DNA of 64,000 nucleotides from Salininema proteolyticum (GTDB lineage: Bacteria; Actinomycetota; Actinomycetes; Mycobacteriales; Micromonosporaceae), in NCBI RefSeq assembly GCF_042685645.1, contig NZ_JBHUNX010000001.1, positions 2,046,001-2,110,000 of the forward strand, read 5' to 3'. Positions 7,653 through 17,305 of the stretch are shown here, in pieces. The stretch's first letter is position 1. Each line of letters begins with the position of its first letter. A program made the translations under genes and the position numbers. The notes beneath the pieces are model-generated. The model was not told the DNA's origin. It made no database searches and was given only the letters and a program-made list of their open reading frames with translations.

Positions 7653-8543
7653 GTGCCAACGACGTCGTATCCTCCAGCCGCCATCACGGTCTCCAGCGCC
7701 ACGCTGTGGTCCGGCCCCGAGGCCTGGACTCCGGCCGACCGGCTCGCCGTGGGAGTGCCGGCGGCGCTCAAGGACTGGGTCGCCTCGCTCTCGGCCGAAC
7801 AGCGCCGTGACGGCGAGGGCCGCATCGTCACTCAGCTTCTTCTTGGCAGCACTGTACACGTTCTCGAACAGGACGAGAACGGCGTGCGCATCAGCGACCC
7901 GGTCATGGGTGTGTCGGGATGGCTGCCGGCCGACCACGTGACCTCGGCGATGCAGGCGGACACCGAGTACCAGCCCCACCTGGTGGCCTCCACGGCCACC
8001 GCCATCCGCGACGAGCCCGGCGGCGACGTGATCGTGCCGGGGGTGTCGCTCTCGACGCGCCTGCGCGTGGTGGGCGGAACCTACCGCGGCTGGGTACCGG
8101 TGCAGCTTCCCGGGCCGAACCGGCCGGGCTGGGTGCCCGAGAGGGACCTGCGTCCCGAGCCGGCCGAGACCGCGCCGCCGAAGGCCGCTTCCCTGGAAGT
8201 GTCGGCGATCGCGCTGCAGCTGGTCGGCATCCCCTATCTGAAGGGCGGTGTGAGCGCCTACGGGCTCGACGCGGGCGCCGTGGTGTGGCTGTCCTACCGG
8301 CAGCTGGGGGTGCCCGTACCGCGCTTCCCCACCGACTCGGACGACGCGGGGGCGGCCGTCGCCCCGGAGGAGGCCGAGGCGGGAGACCTGGCCTTCGCCG
8401 GAGAGCGGCTCGGCCTGGTCGTGTCCATCGACGGAGAGGACGGGCTCCACGTCGTGCACGCGGCGCCAGAGGCCGGCGAGGTCTCGGTCGAGCCACTGTC
8501 GGAGTGGGGTCCCGAGGCCCTGCGCCGGCCTCTCGCCGGCTGA
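7653..8543 (+). CDS. SH3-domain / NlpC-P60-like protein lacking the catalytic cysteine
   Basis: About 296 residues from a GTG (VPTTSYPPAAITV) with a weak AGAAAG upstream; the start is probable, not certain. Two bacterial SH3-like repeats (about 10-95 and 105-165, ending GVSGWLPADHV and NRPGWVPERDL) precede an NlpC/P60-type domain (about 182-295: ALQLVGIPYLKGGVSAYGLDAGAVVWLSYRQLGVPVPR). The family motif GxDCSG reads GLDAGA, so the nucleophile is Ala207. The usual catalytic His in HVGIY is also absent (RLGLV). No signal peptide is visible. This arrangement matches dipeptidyl-peptidase VI-like proteins that have lost activity, so a binding role is more likely than peptidase activity. Confidence 0.75.
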   Translation: MPTTSYPPAAITVSSATLWSGPEAWTPADRLAVGVPAALKDWVASLSAEQRRDGEGRIVTQLLLGSTVHVLEQDENGVRISDPVMGVSGWLPADHVTSAMQADTEYQPHLVASTATAIRDEPGGDVIVPGVSLSTRLRVVGGTYRGWVPVQLPGPNRPGWVPERDLRPEPAETAPPKAASLEVSAIALQLVGIPYLKGGVSAYGLDAGAVVWLSYRQLGVPVPRFPTDSDDAGAAVAPEEAEAGDLAFAGERLGLVVSIDGEDGLHVVHAAPEAGEVSVEPLSEWGPEALRRPLAG

Positions 8544-8556
8544 ACCGGACATGGGA

Positions 8557-8586
8557 AACGGCCCGGAGCGTTCGCTCCGGGCCGTT
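8557..8586. terminator. 14-bp stem terminator between convergent genes
   Basis: Arms 8557-8570 and 8573-8586 are perfect complements around TT. It is followed by TCTCC on the plus strand and lies between the NlpC-like gene (+) and terC (-), so it can serve both. Confidence 0.85.
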
Positions 8587-8608
8587 CTCCGTTGTCGGGA
8601 GGCCGGCT

Positions 8609-9658
8609 CTAGTTGGCCTTCTGCGGGTCGGGTTCGGTCTCGTCGTGGTGCAGCTCGTCCTCGCTTTCGCGCATGAGCTCGCTCCAGGTCTTGCCCTGGC
8701 GCTTGATGATCACGTGGTTGGCCGCTATGACCGTGCCCAGCACGGCGACGATGAAGCCCAGGGACAGCCAGGTCGGGATCACGAAGACCGGTACGGGCTG
8801 GCCGTCGTTGATCCAGCTCAGGTGGTTGTCGTGCAGGCCGGTCAGGATGAGCTTGACGCCGATCCAGACCAGGATGATCGACAGGCCCAGGTCCAGGTAG
8901 CGCAGCTTCTGCAGCAGGCCCGCGAGCAGGAAGTACAGCTGGCGCAGGCCCAGCAGGGCGAACACGGTCGCGGTGAAGACGATGTAGGGCTCCTTGGTGA
9001 GCCCGAAGATCGCCGGGATGGAGTCGAGGGCGAAGAGGATGTCGGTGGAGCCGACGGCCACGATGACCAGCAGCATGGGGGTGGCGTAGCGCAGCCCGTT
9101 GATGCGGGTGAACAGCTTGCCGCCGTCGTAGTCGTCGCTGACGCGCAGGTGCTTCTTCAGGAACACCGTCATCCTGTTGGGTTCCCAGTCCTCCTCGCCG
9201 TCGTCCTTGGTGTTGATCATCTGGATCGCGGTCCAGATGAGGATGGCGCCGAAGATGAAGAACACCCAGCTGAACTGGGCGATCAGGGCGGCGCCGGCGG
9301 CGATGAACGCGCCGCGCAGGACGATGGAGATGACGATGCCCGTCATGAGGACCCGCGACTGGAACTTGTCGGGGACCTTGAAGGCCGTCAGGATCAGGAG
9401 GAACACGAACAGGTTATCGACCGACAGGGCCTTTTCGGTGAGGTAGCCGGCGAGGAACTCGCCCGAATAGGTCATGCCTTCGAGTGCGAAGATGACCCCC
9501 GTGAAGGCGATCGCGGCCACGAAGTAGACCAGCGACCACACGGCCGACTCTTTGAAGGACGGTCGGTGAGGGTTGCGGATGGAGTACACGATGTCGGCGA
9601 CGATCACCGCCGTGAAGACCCCGATAGTCGCAACCCAGGCCCACAATGGGAGGTTCAA
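8609..9658 (-). CDS. TerC family integral membrane protein
   Basis: 349 residues with about nine hydrophobic helices (VATIGVFTAVIVADIVYSI, GAFIAAGAALIAQFSWVFFI, LLVIVAVGSTDILFALDSI). The TerC signature acidic residues within membrane segments are present (SVDNLFVFLLIL, GSTDILFALDSIPAIFG). Relatives (Alx, MntP-linked TerC) move Mn2+ or protect exported metalloproteins; tellurite resistance is a historical label. The start is TTG 9658 (TTG AAC CTC), supported by AAAGAGG 8 nt upstream. The gene has its own promoter region with a structured RNA and a 22-codon leader ORF. Confidence 0.9.
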   Translation of the reverse strand: MNLPLWAWVATIGVFTAVIVADIVYSIRNPHRPSFKESAVWSLVYFVAAIAFTGVIFALEGMTYSGEFLAGYLTEKALSVDNLFVFLLILTAFKVPDKFQSRVLMTGIVISIVLRGAFIAAGAALIAQFSWVFFIFGAILIWTAIQMINTKDDGEEDWEPNRMTVFLKKHLRVSDDYDGGKLFTRINGLRYATPMLLVIVAVGSTDILFALDSIPAIFGLTKEPYIVFTATVFALLGLRQLYFLLAGLLQKLRYLDLGLSIILVWIGVKLILTGLHDNHLSWINDGQPVPVFVIPTWLSLGFIVAVLGTVIAANHVIIKRQGKTWSELMRESEDELHHDETEPDPQKAN

Positions 9659-9677
9659 GGCTTTGGCCTCTTTCGTA

Positions 9678-9770
9678 GTCGGGAGTGCCTACATGCGCCA
9701 CGAGATACACAGCGCCGAGGCGTGTCGGCGCATGCTGGACAGCTCACAGTATCTCATGGTCTCTCCCAAC
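9678..9770 (-). promoter_or_regulatory. structured 5' leader of terC (three nested stems)
   Basis: Read on the minus strand, GUUGGGAG (9770-9763) pairs with CUCCCGAC (9685-9678); CCAUGAGAUAC (9759-9749) pairs with GUAUCUCGUGG (9708-9698) with one G-U pair; and GCGCCGA/UCGGCGC (9731-9725 with 9718-9712) closes a 6-nt loop. The outer stem buries the Shine-Dalgarno of the leader ORF and ends about 9 nt before the AAAGAGG of terC. Position and gene fit a metal-responsive control element. The known yybP-ykoY Mn riboswitch core is not clearly matched. Confidence 0.5.
9689..9757 (-). CDS. putative 22-residue leader peptide upstream of terC
   Basis: ATG at 9757 follows GGGAGAGACC, a good ribosome-binding site, and runs 22 codons to TAG, 30 nt before the terC start. 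The peptide has two Cys, five Arg/His clustered in RRHASALC, and a C-terminal WRM. Its coding sequence forms most of the nested stem structure, so ribosome movement would open or close the outer stem next to the terC Shine-Dalgarno. The RRH...SALC part recalls short actinobacterial leader peptides seen before sulfur genes, but the match is weak. Confidence 0.45.
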   Translation of the reverse strand: MRYCELSSMRRHASALCISWRM

Positions 9771-9988
9771 CCGGGCGGGTCAGCACAACCGGGGGCCGAT
9801 GTCGGCCCCGTGTCTTGACGGCGGTGCTCAGCAAGAAGCTGCGGGATACTCCCCATAAATTCGGTCATTGTCGACCGTTCACCATTATGCCCTATTATCC
9901 CTTGCTTTTGTTCCCCAGTCCGTATGACGGTGATCTCAGCGGTTCGGCTGGTGGGGATCCCGCATCGCGGGCGTGGCAGGCTGGACGC

Positions 9989-10288
9989 ATGGTTACCGAA
10001 ATGGCAGAAATCCACGTCTCCCCCGGTCAGGAGGAGTCTTTCATCAAGGCCTACCGCGAGGCGCGCGAGCTCGTGGCGGTCTCGCCGGGGCTGCGCGGCA
10101 TGCGCATGACCCAGAGTGTCGAATCCCCGACCCGGTTCATGCTCGTCATCGAATGGGACTCGGTCGAGGCCCACGAGAAGGGGTTCCGCGACACCGACCG
10201 GTTCCCGAAGTGGCGCGAGGCCCTCGGCCCGTTCTTCTCCCGGCCGCCGAACGTTGAGCACTTCGACTCTGTCGAAGAAGAATCATAG
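9989..10288 (+). CDS. antibiotic biosynthesis monooxygenase (ABM) domain protein
   Basis: 99-residue ferredoxin-like alpha/beta barrel protein (MVTEMAEIHVSPGQEESFIKA; MRMTQSVESPTRFMLVIEWDSVEAHEKGFRDTDRF). The family dimerises and includes quinol and haem-degrading monooxygenases and many proteins of unknown role. The residues Asn/Trp/His used for haem degradation are not evident as a set. There is no Shine-Dalgarno near the ATG, so it may be leaderless. The last codons (HFDSVEEES) lie inside the first unit of the palindromic repeat array that follows. Confidence 0.8.
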   Translation: MVTEMAEIHVSPGQEESFIKAYREARELVAVSPGLRGMRMTQSVESPTRFMLVIEWDSVEAHEKGFRDTDRFPKWREALGPFFSRPPNVEHFDSVEEES

Positions 10289-10390
10289 AGCGACTCTGTC
10301 GAAGGACAGCTAGCCCAGCGACTCTGTTGAAGCAGATTAATACTGCGACTCCGTCGAAGACAATCCAATAGTTCGACTCCGCCGGCGAAG
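10261..10390. repeat. array of five palindromic repeats (CTTCGAC-TCT-GTCGAAG type)
   Basis: Five units with core CGACTCTGTCGAAG or close variants begin at about 10264, 10291, 10320, 10346 and 10374, giving a period of 26-29 bp. Each unit is itself a near-perfect inverted repeat, most clearly the first. Spacers differ in sequence (GACAGCTAGCCCAG, CAGATTAATACT, ACAATCCAATAGT). The array starts within the end of the ABM gene and runs into noncoding DNA before a terminator. Spacers of about 12-15 bp and no cas genes argue against CRISPR. Confidence 0.85.
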
Positions 10391-10458
10391 TCCTGGCACC
10401 GTGCCTCCCTCACTCTGCTCGGGGACCGCGCCCGCCTTCGACCGGACCGCGAGCGCCG

Positions 10459-10488
10459 AGGGGCCGACCGGGACACCGGTCGGCCCCT
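10459..10488 (+). terminator. 13-bp stem-loop terminator after the repeat array
   Basis: Arms 10459-10471 and 10476-10488 pair exactly around GACA, followed by TCC. It probably ends transcripts from the ABM gene before the PH-like gene. Confidence 0.75.
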
Positions 10489-10570
10489 TCCACGTCCGCG
10501 CTCACCGGAACCACTGGGCGGCACCGGTTCCGATGGAGGATCTCACCGCACTCCTTGATAGCTTCGGACC

Positions 10571-10945
10571 ATGATCGATTTTCAGAACGGTACCCTCGTC
10601 AAGTTGAAGCAGATCGACCCCAAAGGCCTGGCCAAGGACCTGTCGGTGCTCCTGATCGAGGGAGAGGGCGTCATAGCGGCCTTCCAGGGCCTCCGCGACA
10701 AGGTCGTCTTCACCGAGAAGCGTGTCATCAGCGTCAACGTCCAAGGTCTGACTGGCAAGAAGGTCGACTACACCTCGCTCCCCTACTCCAAGATCCAGGC
10801 GTTCTCCGTCGAGACGGCGGGCCGCCTCGACCTCGACTCCGAGATGGAACTGTGGTTCAGCGGCCTGGGCAAGGTCCGGTTCGAGTTCAAGGGCAAGGTC
10901 GACATCCGCTCCCTGGCCCAGCTCCTCGCCCGTCACACCCTGTAG
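10571..10945 (+). CDS. bacterial PH-like domain protein (124 aa)
   Basis: One bacterial pleckstrin-homology-like domain (bPH_1 type): MIDFQNGTLVKLKQIDPKGL, then LIEGEGVIAAFQGLRDKVVFTEKRVISVNVQG and the helix DIRSLAQLLARHTL at the end. Family members form ring-like oligomers and have no known enzymatic activity. There is no signal peptide or membrane segment. The nearest GGAGG is over 20 nt upstream of the ATG, so initiation may be leaderless. It is convergent with uvrB. Confidence 0.85.
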   Translation: MIDFQNGTLVKLKQIDPKGLAKDLSVLLIEGEGVIAAFQGLRDKVVFTEKRVISVNVQGLTGKKVDYTSLPYSKIQAFSVETAGRLDLDSEMELWFSGLGKVRFEFKGKVDIRSLAQLLARHTL

Positions 10946-10947
10946 GG

Positions 10948-10975
10948 CCGTCGCCCTCTTCAGGGGAGGCGACGG
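10948..10975. terminator. weak stem-loop between the PH-like gene and uvrB
   Basis: CCGTCGCC (10948-10955) pairs with GGCGACGG (10968-10975) around a 12-nt loop, between convergent stop codons. The stem is short, so termination is plausible but not certain. Confidence 0.5.
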
Positions 10976-11025
10976 ACGCGGAGGCCGGTCGCAGCCCGGT
11001 TCGAAGCGCTGTCCGGCCCCGGAAC

Positions 11026-13092
11026 CTAGCCCTCGGCGCGGTCGAGCTGCTTGAGCTCCTTCTTCAGGTCCGCGATCTCGTCGCGGTAGGCGGCCGCCAG
11101 CTCGAAGCGCAGCTGCCGGGCGGCGTCCATCATCTGCTCGTTGCGCTCGTCGATCTGGTCGAGGATCTCCTGGCGCAGCGCGGCGGGGTCGTTGCCCTCC
11201 CGCTTCTTCTTCGCGGTCTTCGGGCGCCCGCCCTCGCGGGCCTTGAGCTCCTCGGTGTCCTCGGCCTCGTCGTACAGGTCGCCGAGAATGTCGTCGATCT
11301 TCTTGCGCAACGGGGTCGGGTCGATCCCGTGCTCCTCGTTGTAGGCGATCTGCTTGGCGCGGCGCCGCTCGGTCTCGTCCACCGCATGCCGCATGGCGTC
11401 GGTGATGTTGTCGGCGTACATGATGACCGACCCCGACACGTTGCGCGCCGCACGGCCGATCGTCTGGATCAGCGAGGTCGCCGACCGCAGGAAGCCCTCC
11501 TTGTCGGCGTCCAGAATGCCCACCAGGGAGACTTCGGGCAGGTCCAGGCCCTCCCTGAGGAGGTTGATGCCCACCAGCACGTCGAAGTCGCCGCGCCGCA
11601 GCTCCTTGAGCAGCTCCACGCGCCGCAGCGTGTCCACCTCCGAGTGCAGGTACTCCACGCGGATCCCGTTGTCGAGGAAGTAGTCGGTGAGGTCCTCGGC
11701 CATCTTCTTGGTCAGGGTGGTGACCAGGACGCGCTCGTTCTTCGCCGAGCGCTCGCGGATCTCGGCCATGAGGTCGTCGATCTGGCCCTTGGTCGGGCGG
11801 ATGTCGACCTGCGGGTCGACCAGTCCGGTCGGGCGGATGACCTGTTCGACGTAGCCGCCGCCGGCCTGTTCCAGCTCCCAGTCGGCGGGCGTGGCCGAGA
11901 GGTAGACCGACTGGCCGACGCGCTCGCGGAACTCGGGGAACTTCAGCGGCCGGTTGTCGGCGGCACTGGGCAGGCGGAAGCCGTGGTCGATGAGGTTGCG
12001 CTTGCGCGAGGCGTCGCCCTCGTACATGCCGCCGATCTGTGGGACGGTCACGTGCGACTCGTCGATGATCGTCAGGAAGTCCGAGGGGAAGTAGTCCAGC
12101 AGGGTGTGCGGGGGCGTTCCCGGGCCGCGCCCGTCGAGGAAGCGCGAGTAGTTCTCGATGCCGCCGGTCGTGCCGGTCTGGCGCAGGTTCTCCAGGTCGA
12201 AGGTGGTGCGCATGCGCAGGCGCTGCGCCTCCAGGAGCTTGCCCTGGCCCTCCAGCTCGGAGAGGCGCTCCTCCAGTTCCCGCTCGATCTCCCCGACGGC
12301 CTCGGCCATGCGGTCGTGCCCTAGGACGTACTGGGAGCCGGGGAAGATGAGCATCCTGTCGACCGAGCGCACCTCCTCGCCGGTGACGGGGTGGACGTAG
12401 GCCAGGCGGTCGATCTCGTCGCCGAACATCTCGATGCGGATCGCCAGTTCCTCGTAGGCGGGGATCAGCTCGATGGTGTCGCCGCGGACGCGGAAGTTGC
12501 CGCGCACCAGGTTCAGGTCGTTGCGCGCGTACTGCTGGTCGACCAGGGTGCGCAGGAGCTTGTCGCGCTCGATCTCCTGGCCGAGGGTGAGCTGCTGGGC
12601 CGAGTTGAGGTACTCCACGGGCGTGGCCAGGCCGTAGATCGCCGAGACCGTGGCCACCACGACCACGTCGCGGCGCGTCAGCAGCGAGTAGGTGGCCCGG
12701 TGGCGCAGCCGCTCGACCTCCTCGTTGATCGAGGCGTCCTTCTCGATGTAGGTGTCGGTCTGGGCCACATAGGCTTCCGGCTGGTAGTAGTCGTAGTAGG
12801 AGACGTAGTACTCCACGGCGTTGTTCGGCAGGAGCTCGCGGAACTCCTTGACCAGCTGCGCCGCGAGGGTCTTGTTGTGCGCCATGACCAGCGCCGGGCG
12901 CTGCAGGCGCTCGATGAGCCACGCCGCCGTGGCGGACTTGCCCGTACCGGTCGCGCCGAGCAGCACCGTGTCGCGGTTGTCCGCCTCAATGCTCTCGGCC
13001 AGCTGCGCGATCGCGGTCGGCTGGTCGCCGGAGGGCTCGTACTCGCTGATGACTTCAAATCGGCCGTCGGCCCTGGGAATGTCGAATGCCAC
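11026..13092 (-). CDS. uvrB: excinuclease ABC subunit B
   Basis: 688 residues, full length. The Walker A motif GATGTGKS is at residues 46-53, the beta-hairpin that opens DNA reads YYDYYQPEAYV, the Walker B region is IIDESHVTVPQ, and helicase motif VI lies around QTIGRAARN. The C-terminal UVR motif that contacts UvrA/UvrC is present (AAAYRDEIADLKKELKQLD). UvrB is the damage-verifying helicase of nucleotide excision repair and loads UvrC. No clear SOS box was recognised just upstream of the ATG. Confidence 0.97.
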   Translation of the reverse strand: MAFDIPRADGRFEVISEYEPSGDQPTAIAQLAESIEADNRDTVLLGATGTGKSATAAWLIERLQRPALVMAHNKTLAAQLVKEFRELLPNNAVEYYVSYYDYYQPEAYVAQTDTYIEKDASINEEVERLRHRATYSLLTRRDVVVVATVSAIYGLATPVEYLNSAQQLTLGQEIERDKLLRTLVDQQYARNDLNLVRGNFRVRGDTIELIPAYEELAIRIEMFGDEIDRLAYVHPVTGEEVRSVDRMLIFPGSQYVLGHDRMAEAVGEIERELEERLSELEGQGKLLEAQRLRMRTTFDLENLRQTGTTGGIENYSRFLDGRGPGTPPHTLLDYFPSDFLTIIDESHVTVPQIGGMYEGDASRKRNLIDHGFRLPSAADNRPLKFPEFRERVGQSVYLSATPADWELEQAGGGYVEQVIRPTGLVDPQVDIRPTKGQIDDLMAEIRERSAKNERVLVTTLTKKMAEDLTDYFLDNGIRVEYLHSEVDTLRRVELLKELRRGDFDVLVGINLLREGLDLPEVSLVGILDADKEGFLRSATSLIQTIGRAARNVSGSVIMYADNITDAMRHAVDETERRRAKQIAYNEEHGIDPTPLRKKIDDILGDLYDEAEDTEELKAREGGRPKTAKKKREGNDPAALRQEILDQIDERNEQMMDAARQLRFELAAAYRDEIADLKKELKQLDRAEG

Positions 13093-13311
13093 GGTTCCAC
13101 TCTAGCGAGAGGCTCCGACACCCGCATCCGACTCCCGTCCGAGCGGGCCGGGGACGGCCGGACCGCGAGGGGGAGCCGTCGTTCCCGAGGCTCCCGCCCG
13201 GGCGGCCGCGGGCCAGCGACCGACCTCCCGCCGCCCCGGCCTCATGACGTCCTCCCGCCCCGGGGCCGCGGGCCATCGACACCGAATCCCGCCTCGTTCG
13301 TTAGTCCTGGG

Positions 13312-14724
13312 GTGAGTACCGAACTGCACAGCACCAAGCGAAGCACCGTAATCCTGATCATGGTGGGTTTCGCGATCATAGCCGCCGTGGGGCTGATCGC
13401 GCTGAGGACCGACTTCTTCGAGTCGGCCGAGCCCGCCCGGAATGTCACCGCCGAAGAGGCCGCCCTGCTGGCCGAGATGCGCGGAGCGAACGCCGGGGCC
13501 GGAGTGGTGCCCGTCCGCATGACCCTCCCCTCGGGCGACTCGCCGGTCACCGTCGACGGCTACGTCGACTGGGAGACCCCCCTGGTCTACGCCCGCTACG
13601 ACGACGGCGACGGCCCCGGCCTGGTCCAGGCGATCCCCGGGCTGTCCGCGAGCGCCCCCGACGACGAGGAGGCCTTCGCCGCCGGCGAGGCCCCCGAGGA
13701 GGGTTGGAAGGTGCGCCCCATGCTGCCGCAGGAGGATCTCGGCCTCAGCCCCGCCGACAAGGCGCTGGACCTCGTCTCCTCCTCTGTCTTCACCCTCGGG
13801 TCGCCGGGCGAGGACGACGCCGTGGCGTTCGAGGGCCGGTCGCGCTGGGAGCGGACCGAAGTGGTGGACGGCGTCGAGGTCTCCGTCTTCCGTGCCCCGA
13901 TCCTGGTGGAGAGCGGCGGCGCCGACGCGCCCGAGGCCTACTACTGGGTCGACGAGGAGGGCGGTCTGCGCCGTTTCGAGGTGAACCTCGGCGGGGACGA
14001 GATGGCCCGGGTGGACTTCCTGCTCGACAAGCGCACCGAGGTCGAGACCGTGCATCCCGTCGACCTTCTCGGCGGCCCGAGGGTGGACCCGAAGCCGGCC
14101 GAGGGCGAGATGCTGGAGACCATCGCCGGGGTCCGCGCCGCCAACGCCTACTCCGGGGCGGGCCTGTCGCTGACGGTCCCGCAGGCCGACGGCTCCCTCG
14201 TCACCGGCGGCGGCTTCGTCGACTGGGCCGGGGCGACGGTCTACACCACCGCCGTGTCCGAGGAGACCGGTGAGTTGAAGCTGCTGCGGCCCGGCGGGTT
14301 CGCCGCGCGCGCCGTCGACAGCGACGAGCTGCGGCTGCCGATTCCCACCGACGGCTGGGAGAGCGTGGCGGTCGGAGACGAGAGCGCCAAGGACTACTTC
14401 GGCACCGTCGAGAGCCTTCTCTACCGTGTCCTGGAGATGCGCGCGGACGTTCCCGAGGATCCCGCAGAGTTGGAGGGCGAGGCCTCCGTGCTGCGCGAGT
14501 ACGAGGAGGACGGGGAGTCCTACACGATCGTGGAGTACCCCGTCCAGGGCGACGTCGCGGCCGAGGCCGGGGAGTCGGCCTTCCGCTACCACCTCGACGC
14601 CGAGGGGCGCCTGGCCGCGGTGGAGATGATGACCGCCGCCGGCGTGGCGCGGGCGGAGATCGACCACGGGGTGGACGCCCCATCGCTCAGCGTCCCGTGG
14701 GAGGTCGGGAGGACCATCGGCTGA
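13312..14724 (+). CDS. membrane-anchored protein with internally duplicated extracellular domain
   Basis: About 470 residues from GTG (VSTELHSTKRSTVILIM), apparently leaderless. One transmembrane helix lies at about residues 12-30 (TVILIMVGFAIIAAVGLIAL). The rest is acidic and presumably outside the cell. Two halves resemble each other: AEMRGANAGAGVVPVRMTLPSG...GYVDWETPLVYARY near residue 60 and AGVRAANAYSGAGLSLTVPQA...GFVDWAGATVYTTA near residue 270. Each is followed by a second strand-rich part ending in a (E/D)xxVDF or AEIDHG strand. No catalytic motif was recognised. LppX/LprG-like lipid-binding proteins are a possible comparison, but this is not established. Confidence 0.7.
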   Translation: MSTELHSTKRSTVILIMVGFAIIAAVGLIALRTDFFESAEPARNVTAEEAALLAEMRGANAGAGVVPVRMTLPSGDSPVTVDGYVDWETPLVYARYDDGDGPGLVQAIPGLSASAPDDEEAFAAGEAPEEGWKVRPMLPQEDLGLSPADKALDLVSSSVFTLGSPGEDDAVAFEGRSRWERTEVVDGVEVSVFRAPILVESGGADAPEAYYWVDEEGGLRRFEVNLGGDEMARVDFLLDKRTEVETVHPVDLLGGPRVDPKPAEGEMLETIAGVRAANAYSGAGLSLTVPQADGSLVTGGGFVDWAGATVYTTAVSEETGELKLLRPGGFAARAVDSDELRLPIPTDGWESVAVGDESAKDYFGTVESLLYRVLEMRADVPEDPAELEGEASVLREYEEDGESYTIVEYPVQGDVAAEAGESAFRYHLDAEGRLAAVEMMTAAGVARAEIDHGVDAPSLSVPWEVGRTIG

Positions 14725-14760
14725 CCGGTTGTCGGGGGACGGCACCCGGGACGCTCCGCG

Positions 14761-14802
14761 TTTAGAGGCATCCTACAATTCCCTATGGAGGAATCCTCTA
14801 AA
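14761..14802. promoter_or_regulatory. bioAFD promoter with two inverted copies of an AGAGG-NAT-CCTCT operator
   Basis: TTTAGAGGCATCCTAC (14761-14776) and, on the other strand, TTTAGAGGATTCCTCC (14802-14787) flank a -10-like TACAAT (14774-14779). The two copies point toward each other around the expected start of transcription. A third copy precedes the P450 gene. The pattern does not match the E. coli BirA, BioR or BioQ operators that I know, so the regulator is unidentified. Confidence 0.65.
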
Positions 14803-14837
14803 TCAGTGACTTCCCAGGGATCAGCGAAGGAGCGCCC

Positions 14838-16198
<1,361 letters not shown>

Positions 16199-16199
<1 letters not shown>

Positions 16200-17305
16200 T
16201 GCCCTCGGTGTGGGACCGGCTGGGCCGCAAGGCCGAGTTGCGGAGCCGGGCGGGCCTGTCCCGCCGTCCGTCGCCGCGCCGGGACCTGGTCGACCTGGCC
16301 TCCAACGACTACCTGGGTCTGTCGGCCCACTCCGAGGTGGTCGATTCGGCCGCGGCGGCCCTCCGCGAGCACGGCGTCGGCGCCGGGTCGTCCCGTGCCG
16401 TGCGGGGCACCGTCGGACTGCACGAGGAGTTGGAGGAGGAGTTGGCCCGCCTGTCGGGCCGGTCGTCCTGCCTGGTGTACTCCTCGGGCTACATGGCGAA
16501 CCTCGGCGCGGTGGCCGCGTTGACTCCGGTGCGGCGCGGGGAGCTCCGGGTCCTGTTCGACGAGCACGTCCACGCTTCGCTGCACGACGCGGCGCGCTTG
16601 GCCGGTGCCGAGTCGATCATGGTGCCGCACAATGATCTCAATGCCTTCGCGTCGCTGCTGGCGGAGCACCGGCCGCCGCTGGTGGTCGTCGAGTCGGTCT
16701 ACTCCGTCCTAGGGGACGCGGCCCCGCTGCGGGAGCTGGAGTCCCTGTGCGCGGAGTTCGAAGCACTCCTGCTGGTGGACGAGGCGCATGCCTTCGGAGT
16801 CAGGGGCGCCGAGGGCGGGGGCCTCGCCCGCGGGCTGTCCGAGGAGACCGTGGTGGTCTCCGGGACCTTGTCGAAGGCCTTCGCCTCGGCCGGCGGCTTC
16901 CTCGTCGGGCCGAGCGTCCTGAGGCGCCATCTGGTCGACACGTCGCGCCCCTTCCTCTACGACACCGCCCCTCCCCCCTCCGTGGCGGCCGGGGCCCTGG
17001 CGGCCCTTCGGATCTCCCGCTCCGCCGACGACGCCCGGGAACGGATCCGGGCGCGGATAGAGGCCGCGGCGAAACGGTTCGGGGTGGCCCCCTCCGACGG
17101 GGCGATCCTGTCGGTCCCGGCGGGGGAGGCCGCGGCGGCCGTCGAGTGGCAGGCCCGTGCGGCCGGGCGCGGAATCGCGGTCGGCTGCTTCCGTCCGCCT
17201 TCGACGCCCGACCACGTCTCGCGCCTGCGCCTGACCGTCAACGCCTCCCTGCCGGAGGCCGTGTTCCAAGAAGCTCTCGACGTCCTCGAGGAGGTCCGCC
17301 CGTGA
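16199..17305 (+). CDS. bioF: 8-amino-7-oxononanoate synthase
   Basis: 368 residues starting at an ATG that overlaps the bioA stop (TGATG). Alpha-oxoamine synthase features: SNDYLGLSAH near residue 40, the serine/glycine cluster AGSSRAVRGTVGLHEELEEELA, the DEAHAFGVRG motif binding PLP, and the PLP lysine in VSGTLSKAFASAGGF. It condenses pimeloyl-ACP (or -CoA) with alanine to KAPA, the first ring-assembly step of biotin. It is slightly shorter than E. coli BioF at the N-terminus, as is common in actinobacteria. The stop overlaps the bioD start. Confidence 0.95.

Noticed and set aside
9678..9770. Standard yybP-ykoY manganese riboswitch in front of terC
   Set aside because: The conserved GGGGAGUAG and ACAUACG-type loop sequences of that class are not convincingly present, so it is listed only as a structured leader.
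10261..10390. CRISPR array
   Set aside because: Units are about 14-16 bp palindromes with spacers of only 12-15 bp, the first unit is coding, and no cas gene is nearby.
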